64,000 nt of DNA, from positions 503,252,506 through 503,316,505 of the forward strand of contig NC_057809.1 of NCBI RefSeq assembly GCF_018294505.1, written 5' to 3'. Each line of letters begins with the position of its first letter. The first letter of the stretch is position 1. Below the pieces are notes generated by a model that did not search any database, was not told the DNA's origin, and worked only from the letters and a program-made list of their open reading frames with translations. This DNA comes from Triticum aestivum (Eukaryota; Streptophyta; Magnoliopsida; Poales; Poaceae). Positions 12,167-23,323 of the stretch are shown piece after piece. A program made the translations under genes and the position numbers.

Positions 12167-12863
12167 TTGTCACTTGTTACTATGGAAAACAATCCTTTGA
12201 GGGGTTTGTTCGGGTTATCTTCACCTCGACCGGAACCACAATTAGTCACCCTACAACCTTCTGCACCTACTGAAAATATTGAATATGAAATTCCTTCGGG
12301 TATGATAGAACAACTGCTAGCTAATCATTATGTAGGAGATGGAACAAAACATCCTGATATGCACTTGATATATGTGGAAGAAATTTGTGGATTGTTTAAG
12401 CTTGCGGGCTTAACTGGAGATGAAGTTAAGAAGAAGGTTTTCCCTTTATATTTGAAGGGAAAAGCATTGGCATGGTATAGGCTATGCGATGATATTGGCT
12501 CCTGGAACTGGAATCGATTGAAATTGGAATTTCACCAAAAAAATATATCCTATATATGCATCTAGTTCATCGTGATCGGAATTATATATATAATTTCTGG
12601 CCTCGTGAAGGAGAAAGTATCGCTCTAGCTTGGGGGAGGCTTAATTCAATGTTATATTCATGCCCCAATCATGAGCTCTCAAGAGAAATTATTATTCAGA
12701 AATTCTATGCTCGGCTTTCTCGTGATGATCAATCCATGCTCGATACTTCTTGTACCGGTTCATTTATGAAGAAGACTATTGAATTCCGGTGGGATCTTCT
12801 AGAAAGAACTAAACACAACTCTGAAGATTTGGAACTCGACGAAGGTAAAGAGTCAGGTATTAA
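12167..12863 (+). pseudogene. Gag of S, frameshifted and truncated
   Basis: The first frame (12167-12565) contains the capsid-like stretch YLKGKALAWYRLCDDIGSWN. The reading then shifts near 12540 into a second frame (12556 onward) with MHLVHRDRNYIYNFWPREGE and QKFYARLSRDDQSMLD. Together they make the N-terminal and central part of a gypsy gag (retrotrans_gag type). The frame ends at the CACTA TIR, and no zinc knuckle or pol follows. Both the frameshift and the insertion make it non-functional. Confidence 0.85.
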
Positions 12864-14253
12864 CACTACAAAAAATCACTTCCGTGATGATACATGTTTG
12901 TCATAGTAGGTCACGTTTTCTGTCATGCATGTACATCCATGACGATTTTATGACAGAATCAAGATAGTCATACCTGTGCTGTCGTAGAAGTGTTCCATGA
13001 CTTTACCAAAATTATCATCATGGAAGTGTCCACTTCCATGACGATAAATGTCGCGTCATGGAAGTGCTTTCGTCAAGGGTGACCGACACGTGGCATCCAC
13101 CATAACGGGTCGCCGTTAAGCTATCGGGTCCGGTTTTGGATCCGATAACCCGTTAACAGCCACGACCAATGCCGATTTTCCATGTGTAAAATTCTCATTG
13201 GCCGATGGAACCACGTGTCAGCTCCGCGTTGGCACATGTGTCACTCATCCAATGGGCGGGATGCACCTATTATATGTTGACACGTGGACCGGCCCAAAAG
13301 TGGCCCATAAAGATTAAATGGGCCGACCCAACTAAAGGCCCACAAGATTTGCGGACCATAATGGCCCGGCCCAGCTAAAGTCCCATGAGATTTTGCAAAC
13401 CAAAATGGGTCGGCCCAACTAAAGGCCCACAAGATTTTGAGGACACTAGTGGGCTGACCCGTTAACATGATGCCATGTTTTGGGCCAAATGATGGCCCAT
13501 ATTTGATCTAGTCCATTAACAGTATGCCATGTTCCGTGCCTAATAAAGGCCCATATGAGATCCGTCCCGTTAATAGCCTACCATGTTCCGGGCCATATTA
13601 CGGCCCAGATCAGATCTGACCCTTTAAGAGGCTTTGGGCTAACTTATGGCCCATATCAGATTCGGCCCATCAACTGGACGATGTGCTTTTGGGCCCACTT
13701 AAGGCCCGGTCAGTATTTATGTTTGCTGAAGGCCCACTTAGTAATATGGCATGATATTAGTTTCGGCCTATTAAAGGCATGTTTAACATTTCAGCTCTAT
13801 ATTTATTTCGGCCTGTTAAAAGCCCGTCATATAGTTGGGCCTAACTATGGCCCGCTTTGCATCTGGCCTGCTCACAACCAATAATCTGATTGGGCCAAAC
13901 AAGGACCGAGACAATTTTGGCTTGTTAATGTCCCGTGATGTGATTGGCACAATCATGGGTTGGGGTCTATTTCGGCCTGCTGTCGGCTCGTGAGCTGTTC
14001 GACACGTTTCAGGCCCAACCTACTTTTCAGCCTACTAAAAGCCCATTGAACTTTCTTGCGAAAATAGGGCCGGTGGTTTACTCGGCCTATTAAAGGCCCA
14101 AAACTACTAGTGGGCCAGTTTACATTTAGGCCTGTTAATGGACCAAGATGACTGGGCCCATGATGCGGATCATACATAGTGATTTGCATGACGACCCGAT
14201 TATGTACCGTAATTTTACGGTTTAGCCGGTTTACTGCGAAGATAGGATATATA
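12864..14253. repeat. CACTA terminal and subterminal repeat array
   Basis: Roughly 12864-13280 is terminal sequence with self-complementary pieces (for example GGAAGTGTCCACTTCC near 13025). From about 13290 to 14160 there are many degenerate 50-60 bp units built around GGCCCA/TGGGCC, with GTTAAC and GCCATGTT phrases. Such arrays bind the TnpA-type protein in CACTA elements. No ORF of note is present. Confidence 0.7.
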
Positions 14254-15691
14254 CTAGCAAACATACCCGTGCATTGCAACGGGAGAGAAAACGACATATG
14301 ACGCTAACCTAATAAGCGTACTGCAATACACCCCCCCCCCCCCGCACACACAGTGGTCCACGCGCTCTATTTCCCACTTATGTCACCGCTTATCATACTT
14401 CCCGTCCTTCCTCTCTCTCCCTCTATGTGGGTTATGTAATTACAATAAATGATCACATGTTAAGAGCTCAAAGTGATAATTAAAAATATATCTATACCTA
14501 CTAATATTATTCACAATATGTATGTGCCTGCATTTTTGTGTATGTCAAGTTTAAACAACACGCATTATGAGGAAGGCTAGAATGTTCAAAAGAACTAAAG
14601 CATAAGTCAGATGGATATATTTGTATAAACAGACATTAACCTTTTTACAAACAGTAGGAAAGAGAATACAAAACCTTTTGTTCCTGCTTGTACCTTGGGA
14701 TTTTCTTTTCCTTGCTTGCATTTTTCCGTGGAGATGTAAAAGCTGCTGCTTCCACATCGTTGAATTGCTAGTTTCTTCCGAGAACTGATGTTTGAATTCA
14801 TACATTATGACCCTATCCATTCCTAGATGTGTTCGATAGAGATGCAGCAGCGGGGATGGCCGAAAATGCAGGCTCATCCAGCTTGAGCCTCATATTTACA
14901 GACACTGGATCTTCATATTTATAGATAGAAAAGTCTTGATAGACTTCTTCTATTGTACCCTCTATATATATAGTGTAATTAAATTAGCATTCATGGTATT
15001 AGAAGCAAACACGGCAACATCTGCCGGCCATATCTGAGCATCCATGCCTTGTATACATCGCTTGTATATATCTGAGCATCCATCCCTTGTATACATCGCT
15101 TGTACCTCTCTGCCTTTCTCTACTGCAGGCTTCCTCCTGATCCTTATTTTGGACGCGTCCTTCTTTGTGTCCCCCTTTTTTAGGGTGTGGGATTTTCCTT
15201 CCTTAGGCTCGATTCTATGAGCCATGAGGTGCTCATAATTCCCTAATTAAGCTAGCAGCTCATAGTCTCTTTATCTATTTCAATCTGGACTTTTAATCCT
15301 TTGTTTAAGGAGGTTAAACAAGACCCACAGCTAATTCTCCTTAGTTGATTCTTAAGGCTGCACGTCAACTATACAACTCCAAACACATATAAATTGATGG
15401 AATTGAGTGCAAACAAGCGATGTGGGACTAATAAGTTGGCAAACCTGATTTTATTTCACAGCAACAGGCGGCTTGTTTGGCTTTAGCCTCTTGGACTCAA
15501 AAGGAGGTCGGCAGTTCGAACCCCCCACGGGCAAATCTTTTTTTGCTGCTTGCCCAATCAGCCAAGAAACTCAACAACGCACGAGAAAAAAACCTAGGCC
15601 AGCGACGCAACGTACGAAGAGGATAGGACGGACGAAAACGGACCAAAATTAGGGAGGAAGAAGCGTTAATCCTATTATTAGTAGGTATAGA
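14254..15691 (-). mobile_element. Non-autonomous Helitron
   Basis: The reverse strand starts TCTATACCTACTAATAATA at 15691 and ends ...CTAG at 14254. Eight bases before CTAG is a hairpin (CCCGTTGCAATGCACGGG). It is flanked by A on the 5' side and T on the 3' side, the A|T target typical of Helitrons, with no duplication. It carries a 13-C run (14331-14343), a small reverse-strand ORF and a tRNA-like B-box segment. No Rep/helicase is encoded. Confidence 0.72.
14962..15225 (-). CDS. Unidentified small ORF inside the Helitron
   Basis: An 87-codon reverse-strand frame, starting MAHRIEPKEGKSH, with a very basic N-terminal half. A stretch of about 37 bp is tandemly duplicated inside it (about 15028-15102; TCTGAGCATCCAT twice). 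I recognise no domain. Downstream on the same strand the sequence stays protein-like with frame changes to about 14700. It may be a captured gene fragment, which Helitrons often carry, or chance. Confidence 0.25.
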   Translation of the reverse strand: MAHRIEPKEGKSHTLKKGDTKKDASKIRIRRKPAVEKGREVQAMYTRDGCSDIYKRCIQGMDAQIWPADVAVFASNTMNANLITLYI

Positions 15692-16032
15692 TACAGTAAA
15701 ATAACTGCAGCATCGTGAATAAGAAAAAACCTAGACTATACAATAAAGAAATTGTGGCATATTACATCCAGTGGGCATCACCGTTCTCCACTATGATAAT
15801 AAAGCACAAGCAGACAACAGATTACATACACTGGGCATCAAAGATCGCCACCAGTGCAAATAAACACGCCAACAAAATAATATACAAAACCGACAGCACT
15901 TCAATAGAGTTCAAAAAAGGTTAGCCCTGCTCGGGAGCTGCAGTGCAAGCAAGCTGATGAGACTGCGCTTGTTTGACGCTTATATCCTCCCCACTGTGAA
16001 AGAGAAACAAGCAGACATATGATAGGTTTTGC

Positions 16033-16380
16033 ACATATAAGTATCAGTGCTGACAATTCATCACATTTTTTATTGATGAATAAAGTGACACAGTTTAAAA
16101 TAGCATTAACACAATATGGTATTGTTCAGGTTAAGACATGGCAGGAAATGACATTGTGAAGCAGTTGGCAGCTTCACGACACCACTGGATTACAGATCAA
16201 GAACTCATATGTATCAATGGTTAGTGTGCTGTCAATTTATCCCATTTCAGATTGGCAAATAAAGAGACGTTTAAATAATAGTAGAATGATATGACATTGT
16301 TCATAGTTAAGACATTGCAGAATATGACATTGTGATGTAGTGGGTAGGTTCACCACACCACTGGATTACGGATCAAGAAC
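16033..16380. repeat. Two-copy tandem repeat, about 173 bp unit
   Basis: Copies at about 16033-16205 and 16206-16380 share CACCACTGGATTAC and GGATCAAGAAC at their ends and TAAGACAT(T/G)GCAG inside. They lie in the inferred intron of the transposase gene. Confidence 0.6.
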
Positions 16381-16734
16381 AGAAGCATGCATGCAGCGCA
16401 AAAGAAGATCACTTGCTTCACATAGTTTAATTTACATGGTATGAAGAGGGAACTTGGTTGTACAACTGAAAACTTAAATTGAGAAGGACAAACTTTTGTT
16501 TATAAACTACATAATAAACTTTAAACATGCAATTTGATGCAAACACCAAAAATAAACAGCTGTTGCAGTCATGCCTAACCAAATATACACAACAAAGTTT
16601 GAAGGCTTGAGAAGGACAAACTCACATTATTGGTGAAGACAGGCTCTATAAAGCCCTTGTCCATGCTGATGGGGGGCAATTCAAGAAGTTTACCACATAA
16701 TCTTCTTCATAAGCATTGCCTTTATTCTACATTT

Positions 16735-17240
16735 AGTTAAGAGTAAATATAGATGTGATAATATAAGAAAAAAATAGAGAATATTTAAAATAAGATGAAG
16801 AGTGATGCTACATAACCAAGTAGCTATAAATGTAAGTACAGCGATACATGCAAAAGGTACAGCCAAGAGCAATGCAAAGCTAAACTTCTTCAGTACCATC
16901 GGTGTTATCCAACCTTATGGTAAGAGTAAATATAGATCTGATGTGTAGAAAATGGAGGGCAAAGAGAAATAAGCTGCAGAGTGATGGTACATGAACAACT
17001 AGCTGTCAATATAAGTACACTGATAAAGGACAGCAGGTACTTACAAGAACAATGCAGAGCTAAAAAAATCATTAGCATTGGATATATTATACACTAATGT
17101 AACCATTCATATAGATCAGATAATTTGGAGTGAACAATTGATAAGCAAGCTATCATGCATACTGCTATCACATAATGAACCAGGTATGAATGCAAGTACA
17201 GTGATACATGACAACAGGTACTAACAAGAACAAAGCAGCA
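16735..17240. repeat. Degenerate tandem repeat, about 180 bp unit, three copies
   Basis: Three diverged units each contain a phrase like ATAAGTACA..GATA and end AAGAACAA(T)GCAGAGC. They are also intronic to the transposase gene. Confidence 0.5.
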
Positions 17241-17659
17241 GACAACATATTTGTGATATCCTCTCGTCCTTTTCAAACCGGAATTCTTCTTTGAGCGGAT
17301 TTCCTGCAAAAGAGATATGTAAGGCACATGCGGAAAAGTAGAAGTTCAAATTGTCATGTGATAACATAGACAGCACCTCATCCTGGGAACGAGACAAGTG
17401 CGTAACAAGGTTTTTCCATTCAATGTCTTCTAAATTTAGCATAGGAGACTTCACCGGAAATTCGTTTATAGACTTGCCATCAAAGTGTGATTTCCTCAAG
17501 TAACACCAATACTACTGCGGTGCTTCCTTGAAAAGCGCAAGCAAGCTTTGCTCGTCATGACTATTTAGATTGACCCTCGCCTACTTACAACAATGTAATG
17601 TAAATCATTGATGTGTTCAATCAGCAAAAAACAGGAAAATAATCACCATGAACAATAGT

Positions 17660-18548
17660 TGTTGGCGTCCTGGGACCGGGGGTGCCCAGACTTGCCTGCA
17701 TGCGGCCCATGACGTGTTTCCATCGACGGCCTGGTACGGCCTAGCTTCATGATCGACAACCCAAGATCCTCATGAGGGGCCAAGCCTCGCGAGGCGGACG
17801 ACACCAAGACCTCCTCGAGGGGCGGCCTCCCCAGGCTGGCTCCCGAGAAGCGAAGATATCTATGCAAGATGCACCTCACGAGGTTCAGATGACGTGAGCC
17901 GTGACGACCAAGGCCAGGTGGGCGCCAGCGGGCGCAGTGTACCAGTTTCCTCTTTGGTGCCAAGGAGGCAAGTGCAGGCGCGGAGTCCTGAGGAATCAAG
18001 CAAAGGTTTCCATTTCGGTGCAACAAGACCAAGACCGCCAGGACGGCATAGCAGAGGTCATCGTTGAGCCCACGATGGTGTCACGACTAGGAGCCTTTGG
18101 CAGGCGAAGACTACTTTTGTCAGGACAGCATGTACTAGTTGTCTCCCTTCAAATTTGGCCGTTGTGGGATCCCTTCCCGCCTTACATTTGGGAAGAGGAC
18201 CAAGGCCACTATAAATAGGACTTAGCCACCACCATAGAAGGGGACGGATCAATTCAGATCATCCTCTCACACCCAGCTCATCAAGCTCAAGAACACCTCA
18301 CCTCCCGAGGCTGTTCAACCACTGTACTAGTTCATCCTTAGCCCTTCAAGGCCAATCCACCACAAAGCAGGAGTAGGGTTTTACACTGCAAGGTGGCCCG
18401 AACCTGGGTAATCTGTTGTTCTTTTGTTCATCCAGTTCATCGAGCCAGTCAGCGAGATTAGCGAGTAGGCAGACTGGGGAGGACAAGTTCTCCACACGCT
18501 CCCTAGAGTTCGAACCTCTCAAGGGTCCGCGGAACCCCGAATCTGACA
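17660..18548 (+). repeat. 5' LTR of D
   Basis: The LTR starts TGTTGGCGTCCTGGGACC and ends CCCCGAATCTGACA. CTATAAATA at 18209-18217 is a good promoter TATA box. Confidence 0.88.
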
Positions 18549-18567
18549 TTTGGCATGCCAGGTAGGG
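18549..18567 (+). promoter_or_regulatory. Probable primer binding site of D
   Basis: TTTGGCATGCCAGGTAGGG follows the LTR end directly. It has the form of the TGGC..CCAGGTAGGG sites seen in gypsy elements; I did not assign the tRNA. Confidence 0.55.
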
Positions 18568-18664
18568 ATGCGTCGAAGCTTTACCTCTCTGCCTGCTTTG
18601 ACCCTTCGTTCGGCTCTCATGGCAGGCGCCGCCGCTCTGGCTAGATCGACGGGCGTGCACGGAG

Positions 18665-19760
18665 GTGCTGTGGGACTCCGGGCCTTCACCCCCGCCTTAT
18701 GACAAGTGTGGTGGCCGCCCAAGTTCAGGCCAGAGATGCCGCCCCACTACGACGGTGCGGCGAACCCGACAGCCTTTCTTCACGCGTACGAGGGGGGCGT
18801 TTGGGTGGCCGGTGGCGACGACAAGGTCATGGCCAACTAGTTTCCCATGGCCCTCATTGGCGTGCCGCACGCCTGGCTGCTCAGCCTACCGGGATCTCGT
18901 GGCCTTCTGGGAGGAGCTGTGCAGCCTCTTCGTCATGCGCTTCGTGGCACCAGCGCCCCATGCCGTCGCAGCCCTCCTCGGCGGCTCGCAGGCGCCGCCC
19001 TCAGACCGCCACGTTAAGCAGTTCTTCTGCCAAATGGGCGCCACCCGTGTGCAGGAGGGAGACCCTCCAAGGAGGGCGGCGCCAAAGGCCGATCTCACCT
19101 TCGACTCAAGGGACCACCTGACGACCACCGCGGGCACAGGCGCGCTCTCGATGCTCTGCACCCCCACCATCTGCAACATGGCGGTTACTAAGAACCTCAT
19201 CGACGGAGGATCCGGCCTTAATGTACTCTCCATGGAGGCTTTCGACATGCTTCACGTACCGCATGGCCGGCTCCGCCCCACCAAGCAGTTCTCCAGGGTT
19301 GTCGATGGCTCCACCAGCCCCCTGGGGCAGATCCGCCTCCCCGTCACCTTCGGCACTCGCGACAACTGCCACACTGAGCTCATCGACTTCGACGTCGCGC
19401 ACATCCGCCTTCCGTACAATGCCATCCTCGGGTATCCAGCCGCTCGGGAGTTCATCACCCAGGAAACCGAGGAGCTTCAAGAGGCGAGAGCCATGCGTGG
19501 CGACCGCCGCCCGCCACCCGGCGCGGATCCTCATCCTGGCGAGGGAAGCGAGCTGCGCACCTGCGTTAACATCCCAGGGCTTAATAGGGCCGCATCTCAG
19601 GAGCACTTATGGCCATCACGCGTTAGTTGGTGTGAGGGCCCCCCTCACAGCTACGTTCGCATGCCTTTTGGCTTGCCGAACACGGTTGTTACCCTCTAGC
19701 ACCACATGTGCAGCGTCCTGGCGGCTCAGGAGGCCAGGCACCAGGCGGTCCTGATGGAGA
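18665..19760 (+). pseudogene. Gag-protease-RT remnant of D
   Basis: A 344-codon frame (18665-19699) fuses pieces of several domains. Residues about 75-125 look like gag (FWEELCSLFVMRF). Residues 176-262 are a retropepsin with IDGGSGLNVLS (179-189) and YNAILGYPA. A short RT scrap with SYVRMPFGL lies near the end, and after a stop at 19699 a further scrap reads CSVLAAQEARHQ. Most of gag, RT, RNase H and integrase are missing, so D is an internally deleted gypsy element of the Tat kind (DGGSG protease). It is very GC-rich compared with C and A. Confidence 0.75.
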
Positions 19761-19913
19761 TGGCGACGGTCCTCCATGAGCCTACCGGGCCTCCGGAGTC
19801 TCCTGAGGTTCAAGGCCAAGGTGGCTCGTGAGGAGCGACTTCTTGAGCACGCGTTTTCGACTACTCCAACATCTCTTCAGCAATGGTGCCAGGTGACATC
19901 TTCCGATTTATTT

Positions 19914-20090
19914 AGTTGGGGCGCCCCTCGGGCTGCTTTATCCCCAGGCCGCGTGGGTTCATCCCTGCGACATGTATCTTTCTTGCATCTTCTAGTCGTT
20001 CAGCTGGGAATGCCCCTCGGGCTGCATCATCCCCAGGCCGCATGGGTCCGTCCCTGTGGCATGTATCATTTGCATCTATCGGAACTAGCT
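19914..20090 (+). repeat. Two-copy tandem repeat in D, about 92 bp unit
   Basis: Both copies carry GCCCCTCGGGCTGC, CCCCAGGCCGC and TTGCATCT, starting near 19918 and 20010. Coding function is not apparent. Confidence 0.65.
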
Positions 20091-20566
20091 CTATCCTATC
20101 CATGCCATGATTTATGTTATCACCCACTCGCCTGTCATATGGCCCTTTGCGGTCTCCTGCGTTGCTGACCGGCCTCTTATCCATCCTGCAATGGAGGCTC
20201 ACATGTTGGCATGGCGCTTGTGCTTGGGTACGTCCCTGCAACACTGACAAATCTGGGAGATCGAGCTCTGACTCGCGTCTCATCCCGTGCACGTCACCTC
20301 ACCGGGTCCTCAGTGCCTTCATCTTCCCGTAGAAAGATCAGCGGCAGGACAGCAGGCGCACTCATGAGTTATGCTCTCTTCTTGGACTTACCCGCAGAGA
20401 TCCCTGGAGTTTGGCTGCAGGCGGCCCCACCGGTCACCCTCTTTCCATGCAATTCGCTTGCACGTTAAAGGGGGGACTCCTGAGCATCGTGTCTCAAGAG
20501 CTCCTACTGACTCTCCAGCCCTCACCCCCTGGCCTTAACCACGGCATCGCGACCTGGCATACCAGC
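20091..20566 (+). other. Noncoding part of D left of E
   Basis: No supported gene. The end of this stretch, GACCTGGCATACCAGC, recurs at 48537-48551. It belongs to a repeat unit of about 329 bp continued at 48219. Confidence 0.5.
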
Positions 20567-21039
20567 TGTCGGTGTCAAAACCGGCCGATCTCGGGTAGGG
20601 TGTCCGGAACTGTGCGTCTAAGGATTGAAGGTAACAGGAGACAAGGGGGACATGATGTTTACCCAGGTCCGGGCCCTCTCAATGGAGGTAAAACCATATG
20701 TCCTGCTTGATTGTATTTGATGAGTATAGGGGTTACAAGAGTTGGTCTACCTCGAGATCGTAATGGATAAACCCTAGATGTCTAGCCTATATGAATTCTG
20801 ATAGCCTCTACAGACTAAACCCTCCGGTTTATAGACACCGCAGGGGCCTAGGGTTGTACAGAGTCGGTTTGCAGAGAAAGGAGACTACACATCCGAACGT
20901 TAAGTTTGCCATCCACGCAAAGGAGAGTCCCACCCGGAGACGGGGGAAGGCCTTCTATATTGTATCTTCATTGCCCATCAGTCCGGCCCATGCCACACAG
21001 CCCGGACACCTGAGGACCCCATAATCCAGGACTCCCTCA
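20567..21039 (-). repeat. 3' LTR of E
   Basis: It starts TGTCGGTGTCAAAACCGG on the plus strand and ends GACTCCCTCA. A TTTATA promoter motif is seen around 20826. It is followed by GTAGCCCCCTAACTTG, the complement of the polypurine tract. Confidence 0.87.
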
Positions 21040-21137
21040 GTAGCCCCCTAACTTGCCTTCAATGACGATGTAATATTCGACCCATCTCTTCGGCTTTGCA
21101 AGGCGGGTTCTTCATTATAATCCGGACCAATGACAAT

Positions 21138-22287
21138 TGATATGTCTCCAACGTGTCTATAATTTTTGATTGTTCCATGTTGTTATGTTATCAATCTTGG
21201 ATGTTTTATAAACATTTTATAGTCATTTTATATCATTTTTTGGTACTAACCTATTGACATAGTGCTAGTTGTTGTTTTCCATATTTTTTACATCACAGAA
21301 AGTTAATATCAAACGGAGTCCAAATGCCACGAAACTTTACGGAGAATTTTTATGGGCCAAAAGGAACACAACGGGCCCTGGTTGCGCCTGGGAGGTGCCC
21401 GGAGGGAGGCACAACCCACCAGGGCGCGCCAGGAGGCCCAGGCGCGCCCAGGTGGGTTGTGCCCACCTCGGGTGCCCCCGGACCACCTCTTTGCTGAATA
21501 AATACCCCAATATTTCCAGAACCCTAGGGGAGTCAACGAAATATTCATCTAGCCGCCGCAGAATCCAGAACCACCAGATCCAATCTAGACACCATCTCGG
21601 ATGGAGTTCACCACCTCCATTGGTGCCTCTCCAATGATGCGTGAGTAGTTCTTAGTAGACCTTTGGGTCCGTAGTTAGTAGCTAGATGCCTTCATCTCTC
21701 TCTCTCTTGATTCTCAATACAATGGTCTCTTGGAGATCCATATGATGTAACTCTTTTGCGGTGTGTTTGTTGGGATCGATGAACTTTGAGTTTATGATCA
21801 GATCTATCTTTTTATATCCATGAAAGTATTTGGGTTTCTTTGATCTCTTTTATGCATGATCTCTTATAGCCTCGTATTTCTTCTGCAATATTTGGGTTTT
21901 GTTTGGCCAACTTGATCTATTTATCTTGCAATGGGAAGAGGTGCTTTGTAGTGGGTTCGATCTTACGGTGCTTGATCCCAGTGACAAAGAGGGAACCGGC
22001 ACGTATGTATCGTTGCTACTAAGGATAAAAGGATGGGGTCTATCTCTACATAGATAGATCTTGTCTACATCATGTCATCGTTCTTATTGCATTACTTCGT
22101 TTCTCCGTGAACTTAATACACTAGATGCATGCTGGATAGCGGTCGATGTGTGGAGTAATAGTAGTAGATGCAGGCAGGAGTCGGTCTACTAATCTTGGAC
22201 GTGATGCCTATATAACGATCATTGCCTGGATATCGTCATGAGTATTTGAAGTTCTATCAATTTCCCAACAGTAATTTGTTTACCCAC
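21138..22287 (+). repeat. 5' LTR of C, first part
   Basis: It starts TGATATGTCTCCAACG and aligns with 37400-38530 of the 3' LTR. The TATA region reads GAATAAATA near 21496 where the 3' LTR has CTATAAATA. The rest of this LTR resumes at 31028 after F. Confidence 0.87.
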
Positions 22288-22774
22288 TGTCGGTATCAAA
22301 ACCGGTGGATCTCGGGTAGGGGGTCCCGAACTGTGCGTCTAGGCCGGATGGTAACAGGAGACAGGGGACACTTTGTTTTACCTAGGTTCGGGCCCTCTCG
22401 ATGGAGGTAAAACCCTACTCCTGCTTGATTAATATTGATGATATGGGTAGTACAAGAGTAGATCTACCACGAGATCAAGGAGGCTAAACCCTAGAAGCTA
22501 GCCTATGGTATGATTGTTGTGTATGGAGTTGATTCTGTCCTACGGACTACAACCCTCCGGTTTATATAGACACCAGATAGGGTTAGGGTTACACAGAGTC
22601 CGTTACAATGGTAGGAGATCCTGAATATACGCATCGCCAAGCTTGCCTTCCACGCCAAGGAAAGTCCTATCCGGACACGGGACGAAGTCTTCAATCTTGT
22701 ATTTTCATAGTCCAGGAGTCCGGCTGAAGGTATAGTCCGGCTATCCGAACACCCCCTAATCGAGAACTCCCTCA
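22288..22774 (-). repeat. 3' LTR of F
   Basis: It begins TGTCGGTATCAAAACCGG on the plus strand and ends GAACTCCCTCA. The reverse-strand TATATAAA box is near 22560. Confidence 0.92.
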
Positions 22775-23213
22775 GTAGCCCCTGAACCAGGCTTCAATGA
22801 CGACGAGTCTGGCACGCAAATTGTCTTCGGCATTGCAAGGCGGGTTCCTCCTCCAAGTCCTTCATAGAAGATTGTAATCACCAAGAGTAGTGTCCGGCTC
22901 TGTAAAATAAGTTTCCACATATTGCCATAGAGAGAATAATATTAACACAAATCAAATCTGTTGACGTATTCTGCAGTGCGCCATCACACTACAGCCAAGT
23001 CCTTTACTCGAATCATTTTTACTTTTCCACCTCAGCATGTTTTGCGAGGCGGTTTCCTTGGCACGTCTCGTCAAAGCAGAGACCGTGTGCCCCCCTTTTA
23101 CGGGATCCTCATCAATACGGACATGGGTAACCCAATCGTGCCCGCTAGCATGTTTTCTCGATTAAAGGCGAGTCCCAAACGGTTATGGGGAGGGCTCCTG
23201 GTATTCAACCTCT

Positions 23214-23219
23214 TATAAA
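23214..23219 (+). promoter_or_regulatory. TATA box of the antisense gene in F
   Basis: CTTATAAAG about 105 bp before the ATG at 23324. Element G has a TATA-like box at the same distance, and E has one 255 bp before its ATG. Confidence 0.55.
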
Positions 23220-23323
23220 GAGACAAAGGCCTTACTCCTTTTTCCAATCTCAAACGAGTTCGCCCGTCGCCTCGAGTTCCAACACCCTAGGCTTCAGATT
23301 CCAGGTGCTTCGGACCTTCGACA

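Larger units (their letters stand above)
10708..12863 (+). mobile_element. Sabrina-like Ty3/gypsy retrotransposon S, 5' part
   Basis: A complete 5' LTR, a primer site and the first part of gag are present; gag is then cut by the CACTA element at 12864. The start TGATACGTCCATTTTGCATC and the gag motif NFWPREGES match what I remember of the Triticeae Sabrina family, but this is unverified. The preceding five bases are TCCCC; the partner duplication lies outside the window. Confidence 0.8.
12864..17659. mobile_element. CACTA DNA transposon, left part
   Basis: It starts CACTACAAAAAATCACTTCC directly after TAA, which would be the 3-bp target duplication of CACTA elements. A subterminal repeat array follows to about 14160, then an inserted Helitron, then exons of a reverse-strand Ptta/En/Spm-type transposase gene that fits the superfamily. 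The gene continues at 50835 after the D insertion. I could not find the right-hand TIR (a TTTTGTAGTG end) in the window, so the right border is unknown. Confidence 0.72.
15921..17659 (-). pseudogene. Ptta/En/Spm-type transposase gene, 3' exons
   Basis: On the reverse strand, frames of about 17590-17390 read SHDEQSLLALFKEAPQ, a stop, then KSHFDGKSINEFPVKSPMLN and LEDIEWKNLVTHLSRSQDE. This pattern fits the plant transposase family Ptta/En/Spm (PF03004), known from CACTA elements. A next exon around 17302-17245 is basic (EIRSKKNSGLKRTRGYHKY) and follows a TTTTGCAG acceptor. A last exon at 15993-15921 follows TTTCACAG and ends at a TAA. Intervening DNA holds tandem repeats. The gene's 5' part lies at 50846-51760, separated by element D. 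At least one in-frame stop suggests it is dead. Confidence 0.55.

Noticed and set aside
15470..15535. tRNA gene suggested by GTTCGAACCC and a nearby TGGCTTTAGCC
   Set aside because: No complete cloverleaf or matching acceptor stem; better seen as a tRNA-like remnant inside the Helitron.
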